Shown here piece by piece: positions 1-9,154 of a DNA stretch of 64,000 bases. Numbering within the stretch: position 1 is the stretch's first letter; each line of letters begins with the position of its first letter. The position numbers and the translations under genes were made by a program. Under the pieces are notes generated by a model. That model was not told where the DNA came from. It made no database searches and saw only the letters and a list, made by a program, of their open reading frames with translations. The stretch is from JAFMJV01 sp963800275 (GTDB lineage: Bacteria; Chloroflexota; Limnocylindria; Limnocylindrales; CSP1-4): positions 1-64,000 of the forward strand of contig CAWDAI010000007.1 in assembly GCA_963800275.1 (NCBI GenBank), in the 5' to 3' direction.

Positions 1-64
1 ACCTAACGCACCGGGCCCCGGACCCCGTACCGCGCTCGTCCAGGCATGGCCTAGGCTGCCGCGG

Positions 65-1247
65 GTGGCCGGTCCGCTGCTGGCGCCGGCGCGACCGGCC
101 CTGTCGGCCCGCTGGGTGGTCGTCGTCGCGCTCGCGCTGATCAGTGGGTTCGTGCTCGTCCGGCTGGTGCTGGCGACCCCGATCGCCGGGTTCGCCGTTG
201 CCGGCGACCGGTTCGTCGACCCGAGCCTGACCCCGGACCGGCTGCCGGTCACGGCCGAGAGCGGCGGGTACGACGGCCAGTTCGTCTACCGGCTCGCCCT
301 GGAGCCCTGGACCCACGAGCAGACCGCGTTCGGGATCACCCTGGACAACCCGGCGTACCGGCAGCAGCGGATCGCCACACCCGTGCTGGCCTGGGCGGTC
401 GGCCTGCTGCCGGGCGTCTCCACGCTGCTGGCGCTGCTGCTGGTCAATCTCGCCGCGCTCACGGTCGCCGCCGTGTACGCCGTTCGGCTGGCCCGCGCCT
501 TCGGCCGGCACCCGCTGACCGGGCTGGTGCTCGCGCTGCCGGCCGGGATGCCGATCTCGCTGGGGCGCGACCTCATCAGCCGGTGGCGTCGGCGGCCATC
601 CTCGCCGGCCTCTGGTACTCCCGGCAGCGGCGCTGGCCGCCGGCGGCGGCGGCGCTGACCCTCGCGGTGCTGGCCCGGGAGACGTCCCTGGTCGTGGTCG
701 CGGGGCTGGTGGTCGGGGAGCTGTGGCGGGTGCTGTCCCGCGGCGACCCGCGCCGGGACGGTCACGCGGTGGCCTGGCTGGCGGTGCCCGCGGCCGCCGC
801 GGTGGCCTGGCAGCTGGTGCTGCTGCAGGTCTGGGGCGTGCTGCCGGTGCGCTCCGGCGGTTCCTCCAGCCTCGGCGGCCTGCCGGTGCTCGGGGTGCTC
901 GACACGGTCGCCGCCGGCGTACCCGGTCCGGCCGTGCTGACCGTGGTGGTGACCGCGGAGCGGGTCGGCGTGCTGATCCTGTTCGCGTACTCGGCCTGGG
1001 CGCTGGCCGCCCGCCGGGCCGCGGTGACCGGCGGCGAGGCCGCGGCGTGGGTGCTCGCCGTCGCGCTGTCCCTGACCGTCGCCGGCTGGACCAGCGACGT
1101 GCAGTTCCTCCGGGCGGCCAACGAGGCGATCGGGCTGTCGGTGCTGGTCGCGCTGTCCGACCGGCGCTCCCGTCCGGGGCGGTGGGTGCTGCTGCTGGCC
1201 GCGGCGATGGCCTGCGGCGTCGCGCTGGAGTACGCCTTGGGCAGTGA
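65..1247 (+). pseudogene. polytopic membrane protein, broken by frameshifts
   Basis: This was originally one hydrophobic multi-span protein resembling actinobacterial mannosyltransferase-like membrane proteins of unknown substrate. The N-terminal frame runs to about 570, where the reading continues one frame over in DNA reading ASAAILAGLWYSRQ; one base appears to be missing in the stretch CTCATCAGCCGG. A second one-base loss near 1238 (GCCTTGGG for GCCCTTGGG) would restore a natural stop at 1245-1247. Without it the frame runs straight into the following ABC gene. The first half keeps a YDGQFVYRLA motif after the first membrane span. It lies on the part of the window that looks foreign to the rest, just upstream of an ABC exporter. 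The family is only a guess. Confidence 0.5.
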
Positions 1248-1326
1248 TCCGCACCTGACAGGTGTCACGGCGGAGTCCGGACGGACGGAACTGCCGGGTC
1301 GGCACCCAAGCAGCGACGCTGGACGC

Positions 1327-2240
1327 ATGCCACAGACCACGCTCGCCGCCGGACTGAGCCTCCGCGGCCTCTCCAAGTCGTACGGCCCGGTTCGGGCCGT
1401 GGCCGGGGTCGACCTCGACATCGTCGCGGGGGAGACGGTGGCCATGCTCGGCCCGAACGGCGCCGGCAAGTCCACCACCATCGACATGCTGCTCGGACTG
1501 GCCCGCCCGGATGCCGGCGAGGTCAGCGTGTTGGCCGTACGCCGGAGGAGGCGGTCCGGGCCGGCCTGGTCGGCGCGATGCTGCAGAGCGGCGGGCTGAT
1601 CTCCGAGGTCACCGTGCGCGAGCTGCTGGTGCTGGCCGCCTCGCTCTACCCGGCGCCGATGCCGGTCGACGAGGTGCTGGAGCGCGCCGACCTGACCGAG
1701 CTGGCCGACCGCCGGACCACCAAGCTGTCCGGCGGCCAGACCCAGCGGGTCCGGTTCGCGCTCGCCCTGGTGCCCGACCCGGAGCTGCTCGTGCTGGACG
1801 AGCCGACCGCGGCGATGGACGTCGAGACCCGGCGCCGGTTCTGGGCCTCGATGCGGCAGCTGGCCGCGGCCGGGCGGACCGTCCTGTTCGCCACGCACTA
1901 CCTCGACGAGGCCGACGAGTACGCCGACCGGATCGTGCTGATGGCCCAGGGCCGCGTCGTCGCCGACGGGCCGGCCACCGCGATCAAGGCGGTCGTCGGC
2001 GGGCGCTCGATCCGGACCACGCTGCCAGGCGTCGAGGACGCCGTGCTGGCCGCCCTGCCCGGCGTCAGCGCGGTCGAGCGGCATGGCGACTCGGTCCGCC
2101 TGACCTGCACCGACTCGGACCAGGCGCTGCGCGCGCTGCTCGCCGCGCACCCGGACGCCCGCGACGTCGAGGTCGGCGGCGCCGACCTCGAGGACGCCTT
2201 CGTCGCGCTCACCTCTCCCTCCACCGGAGTCTCGGCATGA
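1327..2240 (+). pseudogene. ABC-2 type exporter ATP-binding protein, one frameshift
   Basis: This is the ATPase of a drug- or polyketide-type ABC exporter. The ATG at 1327 opens a frame with Walker A GPNGAGKST, and the frame is lost near 1528-1533, where one base is missing. The next frame carries the rest: the signature LSGGQTQRV, Walker B LLVLDEPT, and the H-loop ATHYLDEADE. Restored length is about 304 residues, normal for the family. The stop at 2238-2240 overlaps the ATG of the permease (ATGA), as in a translationally coupled pair. The frameshift sits in otherwise perfect coding sequence, so sequencing error is more likely than decay. Confidence 0.75.
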
Positions 2241-2405
2241 ACGCCACCTACCTGCGCACCGAGGTGCGCCGCACGCTGCGCGCCCCGCGCTACTTCATCT
2301 TCGTCATCGGCATGCCGGTCGGCCTGTTCCTGCTCTTCTCGTCCCTGTACGGCTCGGGGACCCAGGACGGCGTCGCCGGCAAGGCCTGGCTGATGGTGAG
2401 CATGT
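2237..2405 (+). CDS. ABC-2 permease, N-terminal fragment cut at junction
   Basis: The ATG overlaps the stop of the ATPase. About 55 residues fit the start of an ABC-2 membrane subunit: a basic N-terminus (YLRTEVRRTLR), then a first membrane span (YFIFVIGMPVGLFLLF) and an extracytoplasmic loop ending KAWLMVSM. After that residue the frame reads eight unrelated residues and stops at 2431. The region beyond belongs to tadC on the opposite strand, so the permease is truncated at about 2395-2412 rather than naturally short. Confidence 0.65.
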
Positions 2406-2412
2406 CCGAGGT
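2391..2412. other. probable assembly or recombination junction
   Basis: Two unrelated genes on opposite strands lose their family-like sequence at the same place: the ABC-2 permease reading rightward and TadC reading leftward. TadC keeps coding as far as LRTSDML and the permease as far as LMVSM, so the breakpoint lies in the shared bases of this short stretch. To the left, three single-base losses occur in 2.4 kb; to the right, the coding frames are clean for more than 10 kb. Confidence 0.7.
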
Positions 2413-2706
2413 ACGCAGGCCGTTCGGATAGCCCGCCTCGGCCAGCTTGGACTCGGTGCGACCGACCCGCTCGCGTGACGTGAGCCGGGTGCCGATGCCC
2501 GAGAGACGACGCATCAGGGGCCGCAGCGTGCGGTCCATGAGCGGCTGCTGGAGCTCGATCTCCTCGAGGCTGGTCACGCCTTCGAGCGTGCCCAGCTGGG
2601 TCAACCGGGCCTGGACCGGGTCGGCCGTGCGTGTACCGAGCAGGGCCCAGACGATGAGCAGGACGCCGCCGGCTGCCAGCAACGCCATGAGCAAGGGGAG
2701 TCCCAT
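2406..2706 (-). CDS. tadC: TadC-like type II secretion F domain protein, truncated
   Basis: This is the inner-membrane platform partner of TadB for Flp pilus assembly. Only the first ~100 residues remain: an N-terminal membrane span (LLMALLAAGGVLLIVWALL), then a cytoplasmic region with RLTSRERVGRTESKLAEAG, typical of the linker ahead of the T2SF domain. The frame continues past LRTSDML into sequence from the other strand's ABC permease. It starts 4 bp downstream of the tadB stop, last in a tadZ-tadA-tadB-tadC operon order. The missing C-terminal two thirds should lie elsewhere in the true genome. Confidence 0.75.
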
Positions 2707-2710
2707 ACGG

Positions 2711-3721
2711 CTAGACCTCGATGTCCACGATGCGACGGATGGCCATGAACCCGATGAACATCATGACCCCGCCGATGATCAGGATGATCACGCCCATCGG
2801 GATGCCCACGATCTCTGGCGGCCCGAACATGGGCTCCATGAACTTGGGGGCGATGACCGAGAGGATGACCACCAGGAAGATGGGCAGCCCGGCCACGACG
2901 TAGCCGGACATCCGCTGCTGGGCGGTGAGGGTCCGGATCTCGCCCTTGATGCGGATACGCTCACGGATGGTGAAGGCGATCGAGTCCAGGATCTCGGCGA
3001 GATTGCCGCCGACCTGATGCTGGATGGTGATGGCCGTCGCCAGCAGCTCCAGGTCCTCGGAGCGGACGCGGCGGACCATGTTGGACAGTGCCTGCTCGAA
3101 GGGCAGGCCCAGGTTGACCTCACGGATGACGCGGTTGAACTCCGTAGACATGGGCGGCTGCGTTTCGCGTACGACCAGTTCGACGGCCTGCAGGAACGAG
3201 GCACCGGCGCGAAGGGCGTTGGCGATGAGGGTGATGGTGTCGGCGAGGTGGTCGTTGAAGGCCCGGAGGCGCTGGTTCTTGCGCCGGTTCACATAGAAAC
3301 GTGGGATGAACCAGCCCGCCAGGATGGCCACCAGCACGGCGATAGGATTGCTCAGGCTCGGCAGGACCGTCTGGCCCAGCAGGTAGACCACCAGTGGCGC
3401 GCCCACGATCGCTCCGACGCGGATGGCGAGGTACTCGGAGGGGCGCAGCTGGAGGTCAGCGCGCGCGAGGTCACGGGCCATGCTCGTGCCCCAGTCGCGC
3501 TGGGCCACGGCGCGGTCCGCGGCCGCCGCGGTGCGGCTGCCGAACAGGCGTTGCCGCAGGGACTTCTGGCTGCTGGCGCCTCGGTCGCGCGCCTCGGTCG
3601 CGGCCACCGCGACCTGCTCGATGCGATCGGTCGGCGACACGCGTCGGCCGCCGAAGACACCGATGAAGAGGAGCAAGACCGCGGCGGCGGCCATGATGGC
3701 GACGAGGACGGCAGGATCCAT
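2711..3721 (-). CDS. tadB: TadB-like pilus assembly membrane protein
   Basis: This is an inner-membrane platform protein for the Flp/Tad pilus, working with the TadA ATPase. The 336 residues comprise an N-terminal membrane span, a cytoplasmic linker, a span pair around 105-145, the conserved T2SF domain (ADTITLIANALRAGASFLQAVE, then FEQALSNMVRRV and QVGGNLAEILD) and two C-terminal spans ending in IRRIVDIEV. Length and span layout are normal. The start is 9 bp after the tadA stop, so it is cotranscribed. The opening MDPAVLVAIMAAAAV is a good membrane start. Confidence 0.9.
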   Translation of the reverse strand: MDPAVLVAIMAAAAVLLLFIGVFGGRRVSPTDRIEQVAVAATEARDRGASSQKSLRQRLFGSRTAAAADRAVAQRDWGTSMARDLARADLQLRPSEYLAIRVGAIVGAPLVVYLLGQTVLPSLSNPIAVLVAILAGWFIPRFYVNRRKNQRLRAFNDHLADTITLIANALRAGASFLQAVELVVRETQPPMSTEFNRVIREVNLGLPFEQALSNMVRRVRSEDLELLATAITIQHQVGGNLAEILDSIAFTIRERIRIKGEIRTLTAQQRMSGYVVAGLPIFLVVILSVIAPKFMEPMFGPPEIVGIPMGVIILIIGGVMMFIGFMAIRRIVDIEV

Positions 3722-3730
3722 GGTCGTCTC

Positions 3731-5176
3731 CTAGGACCGATAGCCGAAGAGCGCGGGCGGCAGGTGGATGCCCATGACCTCGAACTTCTCGGTGAACTTG
3801 GGGCGGATGCCGGTCGGTCGCAGCTTGCCCTGGATCTGGCCGTCGACAACGCCGGTCTGCTCGAAGGTGAAGACCTCCTGCATCACGATGACGTCACCCT
3901 CCATGCCCTGGACCTCGGTGATGCTCGTGACACGGCGGGTGCCGTCCTTGAGCCGTGACTGGTGGACGATGAGGTCGACCGCCGAGGCGATCTGCTCGCG
4001 GATAGCGCGGAGCGGCAGGTCCACGCCGGCCATCAGCACCATGGTCTCGAGGCGAGCCAGCATGTCGCGCGGGCTGTTGGAGTGGCCGGTGGACATCGAG
4101 CCGTCGTGGCCCGTGTTCATGGCCTGCAGCATGTCCAGCGCCTCCGCACTACGACACTCGCCGACGACGATACGGTCTGGACGCATACGCAGCGAGTTGC
4201 GGACCAGCTCGCGGATCGGGATGGCGCCCTTGCCCTCGATATTGGGCGGCCGCGACTCGAGCGTGATCACGTGCTCCTGGCGCAGCTGCAGCTCAGCTGC
4301 GTCCTCGATGGTGACGATGCGCTCGTCGTTGGGGATGAACGAGGAGAGCACGTTCAGCGTGGTCGTCTTGCCGGAGCCCGTGCCGCCGGAGACGAAGACA
4401 TTCAGCCGCGCCTCGACGCAGGCCTTGAGGAAGTCGAACATCTCGGGGGTGGCGGTGCCGAAGCGGATGAGGTCGTCCACGGTGAAGGGGCTGGCCGCGA
4501 ACTTGCGGATGGTGATCACCGGCCCGACCAGGGACAGCGGCGGGATGATGGCGTTGACGCGCGAACCGTCGGTCAGGCGGGCGTCCACCATCGGGCTCGA
4601 CTCGTCGACGCGCCGGCCGATGGGCGCGATGATGCGGTCGATGATGCGCATCACGTGGTCATCGTTCTGGAAGGAGATGTTGGTCAGCTCGAGGCGGCCG
4701 GCTCGCTCGATGTAGACCTGGCGTGGCCCGTTGACCATGACCTCGGTGATGGACTCGTCACGCAGGAGTGGCTCGAGCGGCCCGAGGCCGACGATCTCAT
4801 CGGTGATCTGCTCCAGCATGCGCACGCGCTCGGCACGTGTGAGGGCCAGCCCCTCCTCGTCGACGGCGCGACCGAAGATGTCCTCGATCTGCCGCCGCAC
4901 CTCGACCTGGTTGGTGAGGTCGAGCTTGGGATCGAGGTCGGAGATGACCCGCTGCTGGATGCGGTACTTGGTGTCGCGGAAGGATTCCCGCACCGGCACC
5001 TGGCTGATGACGCGCTGGGGCATCTGCCCTGGCGGGACCATCCCGCGAGGCGGGGCTCCGGGGGGCGGCATGGCGCCGGGTGGGGGTTGTGTTCCCGGCG
5101 GCGGCTGCATGGGGGCCGGTGTGCCGGTGCCGTCACCGGCCGGTCGGGCGCTCTCGATTCGCTTCAGCAGTGACAT
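3731..5176 (-). CDS. tadA: TadA/CpaF pilus assembly ATPase
   Basis: This is the cytoplasmic hexameric secretion ATPase that powers Flp pilus extension. The protein has 481 residues. A Pro/Gly/Met-rich N-terminal tail (PPPGTQPPPGAMPPPG, residues 26-50) precedes the N-terminal helical domain. Walker A GGTGSGKT lies at 264-271, an Asp box (IEDAAELQL) and His box follow, and Walker B is around RPDRIVVGECRSAEALDMLQAMNTGH. All the residues expected for an active PilT-class ATPase are visible. It lies between tadZ and tadB with short gaps (30 and 9 bp). The proline-rich tail is longer than in most CpaF proteins and is probably disordered. Confidence 0.95.
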   Translation of the reverse strand: MSLLKRIESARPAGDGTGTPAPMQPPPGTQPPPGAMPPPGAPPRGMVPPGQMPQRVISQVPVRESFRDTKYRIQQRVISDLDPKLDLTNQVEVRRQIEDIFGRAVDEEGLALTRAERVRMLEQITDEIVGLGPLEPLLRDESITEVMVNGPRQVYIERAGRLELTNISFQNDDHVMRIIDRIIAPIGRRVDESSPMVDARLTDGSRVNAIIPPLSLVGPVITIRKFAASPFTVDDLIRFGTATPEMFDFLKACVEARLNVFVSGGTGSGKTTTLNVLSSFIPNDERIVTIEDAAELQLRQEHVITLESRPPNIEGKGAIPIRELVRNSLRMRPDRIVVGECRSAEALDMLQAMNTGHDGSMSTGHSNSPRDMLARLETMVLMAGVDLPLRAIREQIASAVDLIVHQSRLKDGTRRVTSITEVQGMEGDVIVMQEVFTFEQTGVVDGQIQGKLRPTGIRPKFTEKFEVMGIHLPPALFGYRS

Positions 5177-5206
5177 CTCAGGTTCTCCCTAGAGTCCATG
5201 ACGACT

Positions 5207-6436
5207 TCACCGCCGTCCGAAGAGCTTGCGGCCAGGCTCCTTCTCATCCTCATCCTCGGGGGAGCCTTCGCCCTGGACGAGCGCGCGTGAGATCTTGAGG
5301 ACGTCCTCGCTGACAGGAGCCTGGCTGTTGCTCCAGACGAACGGGACACCACGATTGAGGGCGTACACCACCGTGCGGCCATCGGAGACGACCTGATGGT
5401 CGATCTTTCGACCGACCGAGTTCTCGACGTCGGCGACGCGGATGCCGAAGGCCGAATCGGCTCGATTGAGCACGAGCTTCAGGCGGTCGCCGTAGCCCAG
5501 CTGCTCGGCCACTTCGAGGAAGAGGCGGACGTTCTTGATGTTCGTGATCTCCAGCGTGAGCACCGTGAGGATCACGTCAGACATGTCCAGCAGCGCCAGC
5601 GACACGTCGTTGAAGTGCGGCCACAGGTCCACGACCGTGAAGTCGTTGGTGGCGCGCAGCCGGGTCATCATGCGGCGGATCTGGTCGACCGTGATGAGCT
5701 CTGCCATCTCCGGGCTGGGTGGTGCCAGCAGGACCTTGATGCCGGTGCTGTGGTTGATGAGCGTGGTATCGACGAGGTCCTCGTCGGTGGAGGCGGGATC
5801 GGCCACGACATCGATGATCGACTTGTTCTTGGGGTTCAGGTTGAGCAGGACGCCGACGTCACCGAACTGGAAGGAGCCGTCGACCAGGGTCACCGTCTGA
5901 CGCTGCTCGCCGGCCAAGGCCACGGCCAGGTTGACGGCCAGCGTGGTGCGCCCGACCCCGCCCTTGGGGGCGAAGAGCGTGACTACCTTGCCGTTCTTCT
6001 GGGTGCCCTCGGCACCGGGCGCACCCTGCGCCGGGATGATCATGCGCCCGCGCTTCTGCTTCTCGCGCACGTAGACCTGGCGGATGGACGTCGTCAGCTC
6101 GTCGGAGCTGAAGGGCTTGACCAGGAACTCACGTGCGCCGGCGAGCATCGACCGACGCAGGTAGTCGGCTTCGCCCTGCACGCTCATCATGATGATCGAG
6201 GTCATCGGGTACGTACCCGACACGCGCTCGGTGGTAGCGATGCCATCCATGCCGGGCATGTTGATGTCCATCAGCAGGATGTCCGGCTGGAGCTTGCCCG
6301 TCAGCTCCACGGCCTCCTCGCCGGATGACGCCGCTCCCACGACCTCGATATCGGACTCGAACGAGAGCAGCTTGGTCAGGTGCTCGCGCGTCTCGTTGAT
6401 GTCGTCGACGATGACGACTCGGATCTGTTCAGTCAC
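5207..6436 (-). CDS. tadZ: TadZ/CpaE-like protein: receiver domain fused to MinD-type ATPase
   Basis: This is the localisation factor of the Tad machine. Residues 1-120 form a response-regulator receiver that keeps the acidic pair D11/D12, the phospho-acceptor D57 (LLMDINMPG) and K107, so it looks phosphorylatable rather than a pseudo-receiver. After a basic linker comes a ParA/MinD ATPase with deviant Walker A KGGVGRTT at 158-165 and a DLWPHFNDVSL Walker B region. Length is 409 residues. It is the first gene of the Tad operon, with about 300 bp upstream in which a promoter could lie. Its kinase is unknown; the DegS-like kinase nearby is one candidate. Confidence 0.9.
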   Translation of the reverse strand: MTEQIRVVIVDDINETREHLTKLLSFESDIEVVGAASSGEEAVELTGKLQPDILLMDINMPGMDGIATTERVSGTYPMTSIIMMSVQGEADYLRRSMLAGAREFLVKPFSSDELTTSIRQVYVREKQKRGRMIIPAQGAPGAEGTQKNGKVVTLFAPKGGVGRTTLAVNLAVALAGEQRQTVTLVDGSFQFGDVGVLLNLNPKNKSIIDVVADPASTDEDLVDTTLINHSTGIKVLLAPPSPEMAELITVDQIRRMMTRLRATNDFTVVDLWPHFNDVSLALLDMSDVILTVLTLEITNIKNVRLFLEVAEQLGYGDRLKLVLNRADSAFGIRVADVENSVGRKIDHQVVSDGRTVVYALNRGVPFVWSNSQAPVSEDVLKISRALVQGEGSPEDEDEKEPGRKLFGRR

Positions 6437-6746
6437 GCTCGGTACCTCTCGGCCGTATTCGGCAGGCGGCCGTTATGGGTGCTCAAGGGTAGTCCGACGA
6501 AGCGCGAAGCACCAGAGGCCACGTGTGTCCGTGGCCGGTGCATGGCGAACGCGCGCTCATCGGGGGTCGACAACAAGAGCAGGACTCCAACTGGTGTGAC
6601 AGGTGTCACCGGAATCCTATGCAGGTCGCCTCCGAGGTTCGATATGACTATCGGGCTATACGCGATAGGAGGCGTGCGCCTCCCCGCGACGCCGGGCGGC
6701 TATCATGCAGCCACATACCCCACCGTCACGTCCCAGAGGTTGCCGC
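6437..6746. other. divergent intergenic region, tadZ / sulfotransferase
   Basis: No gene is supported in this 310-bp stretch, which separates the leftward Tad operon from the rightward sulfotransferase. Visible structure: an inverted repeat CTATCG/CGATAG at 6648-6653 and 6663-6668, an adjoining hairpin GGAGGC-GTGC-GCCTCC at 6668-6683, and a TATCAT at 6701-6706 that could be a -10 box for the sulfotransferase. No convincing -35 partner is seen. The hairpins may be operators or leader structure. Confidence 0.35.
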
Positions 6747-7658
6747 ATGCCTCAGATCCGACTGCGCAAACTCCGCCGGCGCCTGGGTCTCTACCAGCCG
6801 CCAGTCGCCAAGGCCAAGCCCATGGATCCGGCCAGCATCCGCGCACGCCGTAAGGTCTTCGAGACCCTGCCCGAACCTCCTGAGTGTCCGGCAGGCTGGT
6901 CCACGGGTGCGCCCGACTTCGTCATCTTCGGCGCGCAGAAGTCGGGTACGACGTGGTGGTTCAGGCTCATCGAGCAGCACCCCCTGGTGGTCCAGCCGGA
7001 GAATCAGCGACCGGAGCTCCATTTCTTCGACCGGCTCTGGGATGAGTGGCCCGACGAGGACCAGATCGCCCGCTACCATCGCTACTTCCCGCGACCCGCA
7101 GGGAAGCTGGCGGGCGAGAAGACCCCCGAGTACATGAACTGCGCCTGGGTCCCGCCGATGGTCAAGCTGGCGGCCCCGGACGCGAGGGGAATCGTCCTGC
7201 TGCGCGACCCGGTCGAGCGCTACATCAGTGGCTTGAGCCACCAGGATCGCGGCGGACTGCTCGACGGACAGTCGGCCGAGGGGGAGCTGCGGGTCTTCGG
7301 CGACCGTGTGCGCATCGTCACGGACGCCATCGAGCGTGGCCTGTACGCGACGCAGCTGGAGTGGCTGTTGCAGCAGTACCCCGCAGAGCGCTTGCTGGTG
7401 CTGCAGTACGAGGCCTGTTCGGCCGATCCGGCCGCACAGCTCGCCCGCACGTTCGAGTTCCTGGGCCTGCCACCCCACGAGCTGCCTGCCGAGGAGCTCG
7501 CACGGCCGCGGAACAAGTCCAAGCTCGAGAAGGTCAGTGTCCCGCTCGAGCATCAGCAGTTGCTGGCGGCCTATTTCTGGCCCGAGGTCCAGCGCCTCCG
7601 GGGGCTGGTGCCCGATCTCGAGCTGGGGCTGTGGCCCCACTTCGCCGACCGCGGGTAG
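6747..7658 (+). CDS. PAPS-dependent sulfotransferase
   Basis: This protein transfers sulfate from PAPS to a carbohydrate or lipid acceptor. The 5'-phosphosulfate loop is visible as FGAQKSGTTWWF near residue 58 and the 3'-phosphate site as LLRDPVERYISG near 155, as in heparan- and glycolipid-type sulfotransferases. The start at ATG 6747 is preferred because AGAGG lies six bases upstream; an in-frame ATG at 6705 would add 14 residues. It sits between the pilus operon and the Flp pilin but on the opposite strand, so a role in modifying pilus or surface glycans is possible but only inferred. The acceptor cannot be read from sequence. Confidence 0.88.
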   Translation: MPQIRLRKLRRRLGLYQPPVAKAKPMDPASIRARRKVFETLPEPPECPAGWSTGAPDFVIFGAQKSGTTWWFRLIEQHPLVVQPENQRPELHFFDRLWDEWPDEDQIARYHRYFPRPAGKLAGEKTPEYMNCAWVPPMVKLAAPDARGIVLLRDPVERYISGLSHQDRGGLLDGQSAEGELRVFGDRVRIVTDAIERGLYATQLEWLLQQYPAERLLVLQYEACSADPAAQLARTFEFLGLPPHELPAEELARPRNKSKLEKVSVPLEHQQLLAAYFWPEVQRLRGLVPDLELGLWPHFADRG

Positions 7659-7680
7659 CTGCGCCCTGCGCAGCTGGGCA

Positions 7681-7845
7681 CTAGACCGCCACGCCGACCG
7701 TCGACAGGATCGAGGAGATCTCGCCGCCCAGGAAGATGAGGGCGGTGATGGCCACGATGGCGATGAGCGAAAGGATGAGGGCATACTCGGCCAGGCCCTG
7801 CCCTCGCTCGTTGACTGCCGCGTCGATGTGCACGTTCGGGTTCAT
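7681..7845 (-). CDS. flp: Flp/Fap-type pilin
   Basis: This is a small (54 residue) prepilin, the structural subunit of the Tad pilus. The prepilin peptidase site is NERG-QGLAEYAL, with the conserved glutamate and tyrosine right after cleavage, then one membrane helix (ILSLIAIVAITALIFL). The start ATG 7845 has AGGAG eight bases upstream; longer in-frame extensions have no such site. It is transcribed in the same direction as the tad genes but is separated from them by the sulfotransferase on the opposite strand, so it has its own promoter. No TadV/CpaA prepilin peptidase is in the window. Confidence 0.92.
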   Translation of the reverse strand: MNPNVHIDAAVNERGQGLAEYALILSLIAIVAITALIFLGGEISSILSTVGVAV

Positions 7846-8017
7846 GGCATCTCCTTGGCTGGCAGGCACGGATCTTGACGCACTTGACCCTATGGGTCCG
7901 CGCTGCCCTGGGGTATGGCGACACCGTCCCGTGCGCCATGGGCCGGCAGAGGCACCCCCGGTATCGAATTGCACAGAACACGCCGGACCGGGCGCGTCGC
8001 GGCGTCGGCGGCTCTGC

Positions 8018-9154
8018 CTAGCGGTGAAGCGGGGCTACCAGCTCCATGACCTGCCCGTCGTCGTGCATCGTCAGGCGCATACCGAGGGCGCTGGCACGGA
8101 TGCTGATGGGCTCGAACTTGTCTGCGGGGAGCGCCCGTGAACGCATGGATGCCTCGCGCTGCTCCGAGCGCTTCTCGGCCATCATCGCAAGCAGGGCCGG
8201 CGGTGTATCCGCCGCTTCCTCGCCCGCGGGTGAGGAAGCCGGTAGCTCGGGCAGCTCCCGCGGCCAGCTGGCCGCGACCGTGGAGACCAGCTCCTGCGCA
8301 CCCCAGTCGAGGCGCACCAGCACCGCCGGCGGCCCAAGCTCCAGGTAGGCCGCCAGGGCCTCGTCTACGCTGCGGTAGACGGCGCTCTCGAGGTCAGGAT
8401 CCAGCCGCACCTCCGCGCCACGCGCGTCGAACTCCACGCTGATCCCGGCGCGGCGTGCTCGATCGGCAGCCGTGCGTCTCAGGGTCGGCCCGAGACCGAG
8501 GTCGTCGAGCACCATCGGGCGGATCTCGAAGATGAACTCCTTGGTCGTGTCGAGTGCCTGCTGCACGAGTCGGCGCAGGGACTCGATCTCCTCCACCGCG
8601 CGGGGGTCCGACTTCTCCACGAGTCGTTCCACGATCTCCGCCTGCAGACCGATGTTCGCCAGAGACTGGGCCGGTCCGTCGTGGAGCTGGCGCACGATGT
8701 CTCGTCGTAGCTCCTCCTGGCTGCGCAGCGCGAGGGCGGGCTGGTTGGCGGCTCCGCTGCGGGCGCTGACATCGCCGCTCATGACCGCGAGGCTGGCGTC
8801 GATCTCCCGCACTCGCTGCAGGAAACGTGTGAGCACCCGCTGCTTGCCCTCCAGCACCTGTCGCTGGGCGTCGAACAGCAGCTCGCGCCGCGTCAGGTTC
8901 AGGAGGCTATCGCGCAGCTTGGTCAGCTCCGCCGGGTCGGCACCCGGGTCGGACTCGAGCCTTCGAACCTCGGCCTCGACCTGCGCACGTCGGGCCTCAT
9001 GGCGCTCGATCTCCGCGAGCACTTGCTCCATGAGCAGCGAGATCTCACCGTCTTCACCCTGGATGCGGGCGACATCGGCCGCCAGCTCGGCACGTAGCTC
9101 AGGCAGGTCCGCTGCGCTTGCCTGGGCAGGGGGCAGAGGCTCCGGCTCGCTCAA
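8018..9154 (-). CDS. DegS/NarL-family histidine kinase with degenerate ATPase domain
   Basis: This is a cytoplasmic sensor kinase partner of the downstream-coded LuxR regulator. A long coiled-coil segment (about residues 20-130, DegS-like) leads into a HisKA_3 dimerisation helix with phospho-acceptor motif RQLHDGPAQSLANIG. The following HATPase region keeps the X-region IRPMVLDDLGLGPTLRR and a VYRSVDEALAAYLELG stretch. The usual asparagine N-box and the D-x-G-x-G box are not recognisable; in their place is an Ala/Pro/Glu-rich insert. Translation probably starts at TTG 9154, overlapping the regulator's stop as TTGA; TTG 9175 is the alternative. No membrane span. Whether it still autophosphorylates is uncertain. 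Confidence 0.8.
   Translation of the reverse strand: MSEPEPLPPAQASAADLPELRAELAADVARIQGEDGEISLLMEQVLAEIERHEARRAQVEAEVRRLESDPGADPAELTKLRDSLLNLTRRELLFDAQRQVLEGKQRVLTRFLQRVREIDASLAVMSGDVSARSGAANQPALALRSQEELRRDIVRQLHDGPAQSLANIGLQAEIVERLVEKSDPRAVEEIESLRRLVQQALDTTKEFIFEIRPMVLDDLGLGPTLRRTAADRARRAGISVEFDARGAEVRLDPDLESAVYRSVDEALAAYLELGPPAVLVRLDWGAQELVSTVAASWPRELPELPASSPAGEEAADTPPALLAMMAEKRSEQREASMRSRALPADKFEPISIRASALGMRLTMHDDGQVMELVAPLHR

Noticed and set aside
2447..6328. Long plus-strand frames across the Tad genes
   Set aside because: They are antisense to clearly recognised tadB, tadA and tadZ and have His/Asp/Gln-rich shadow composition.
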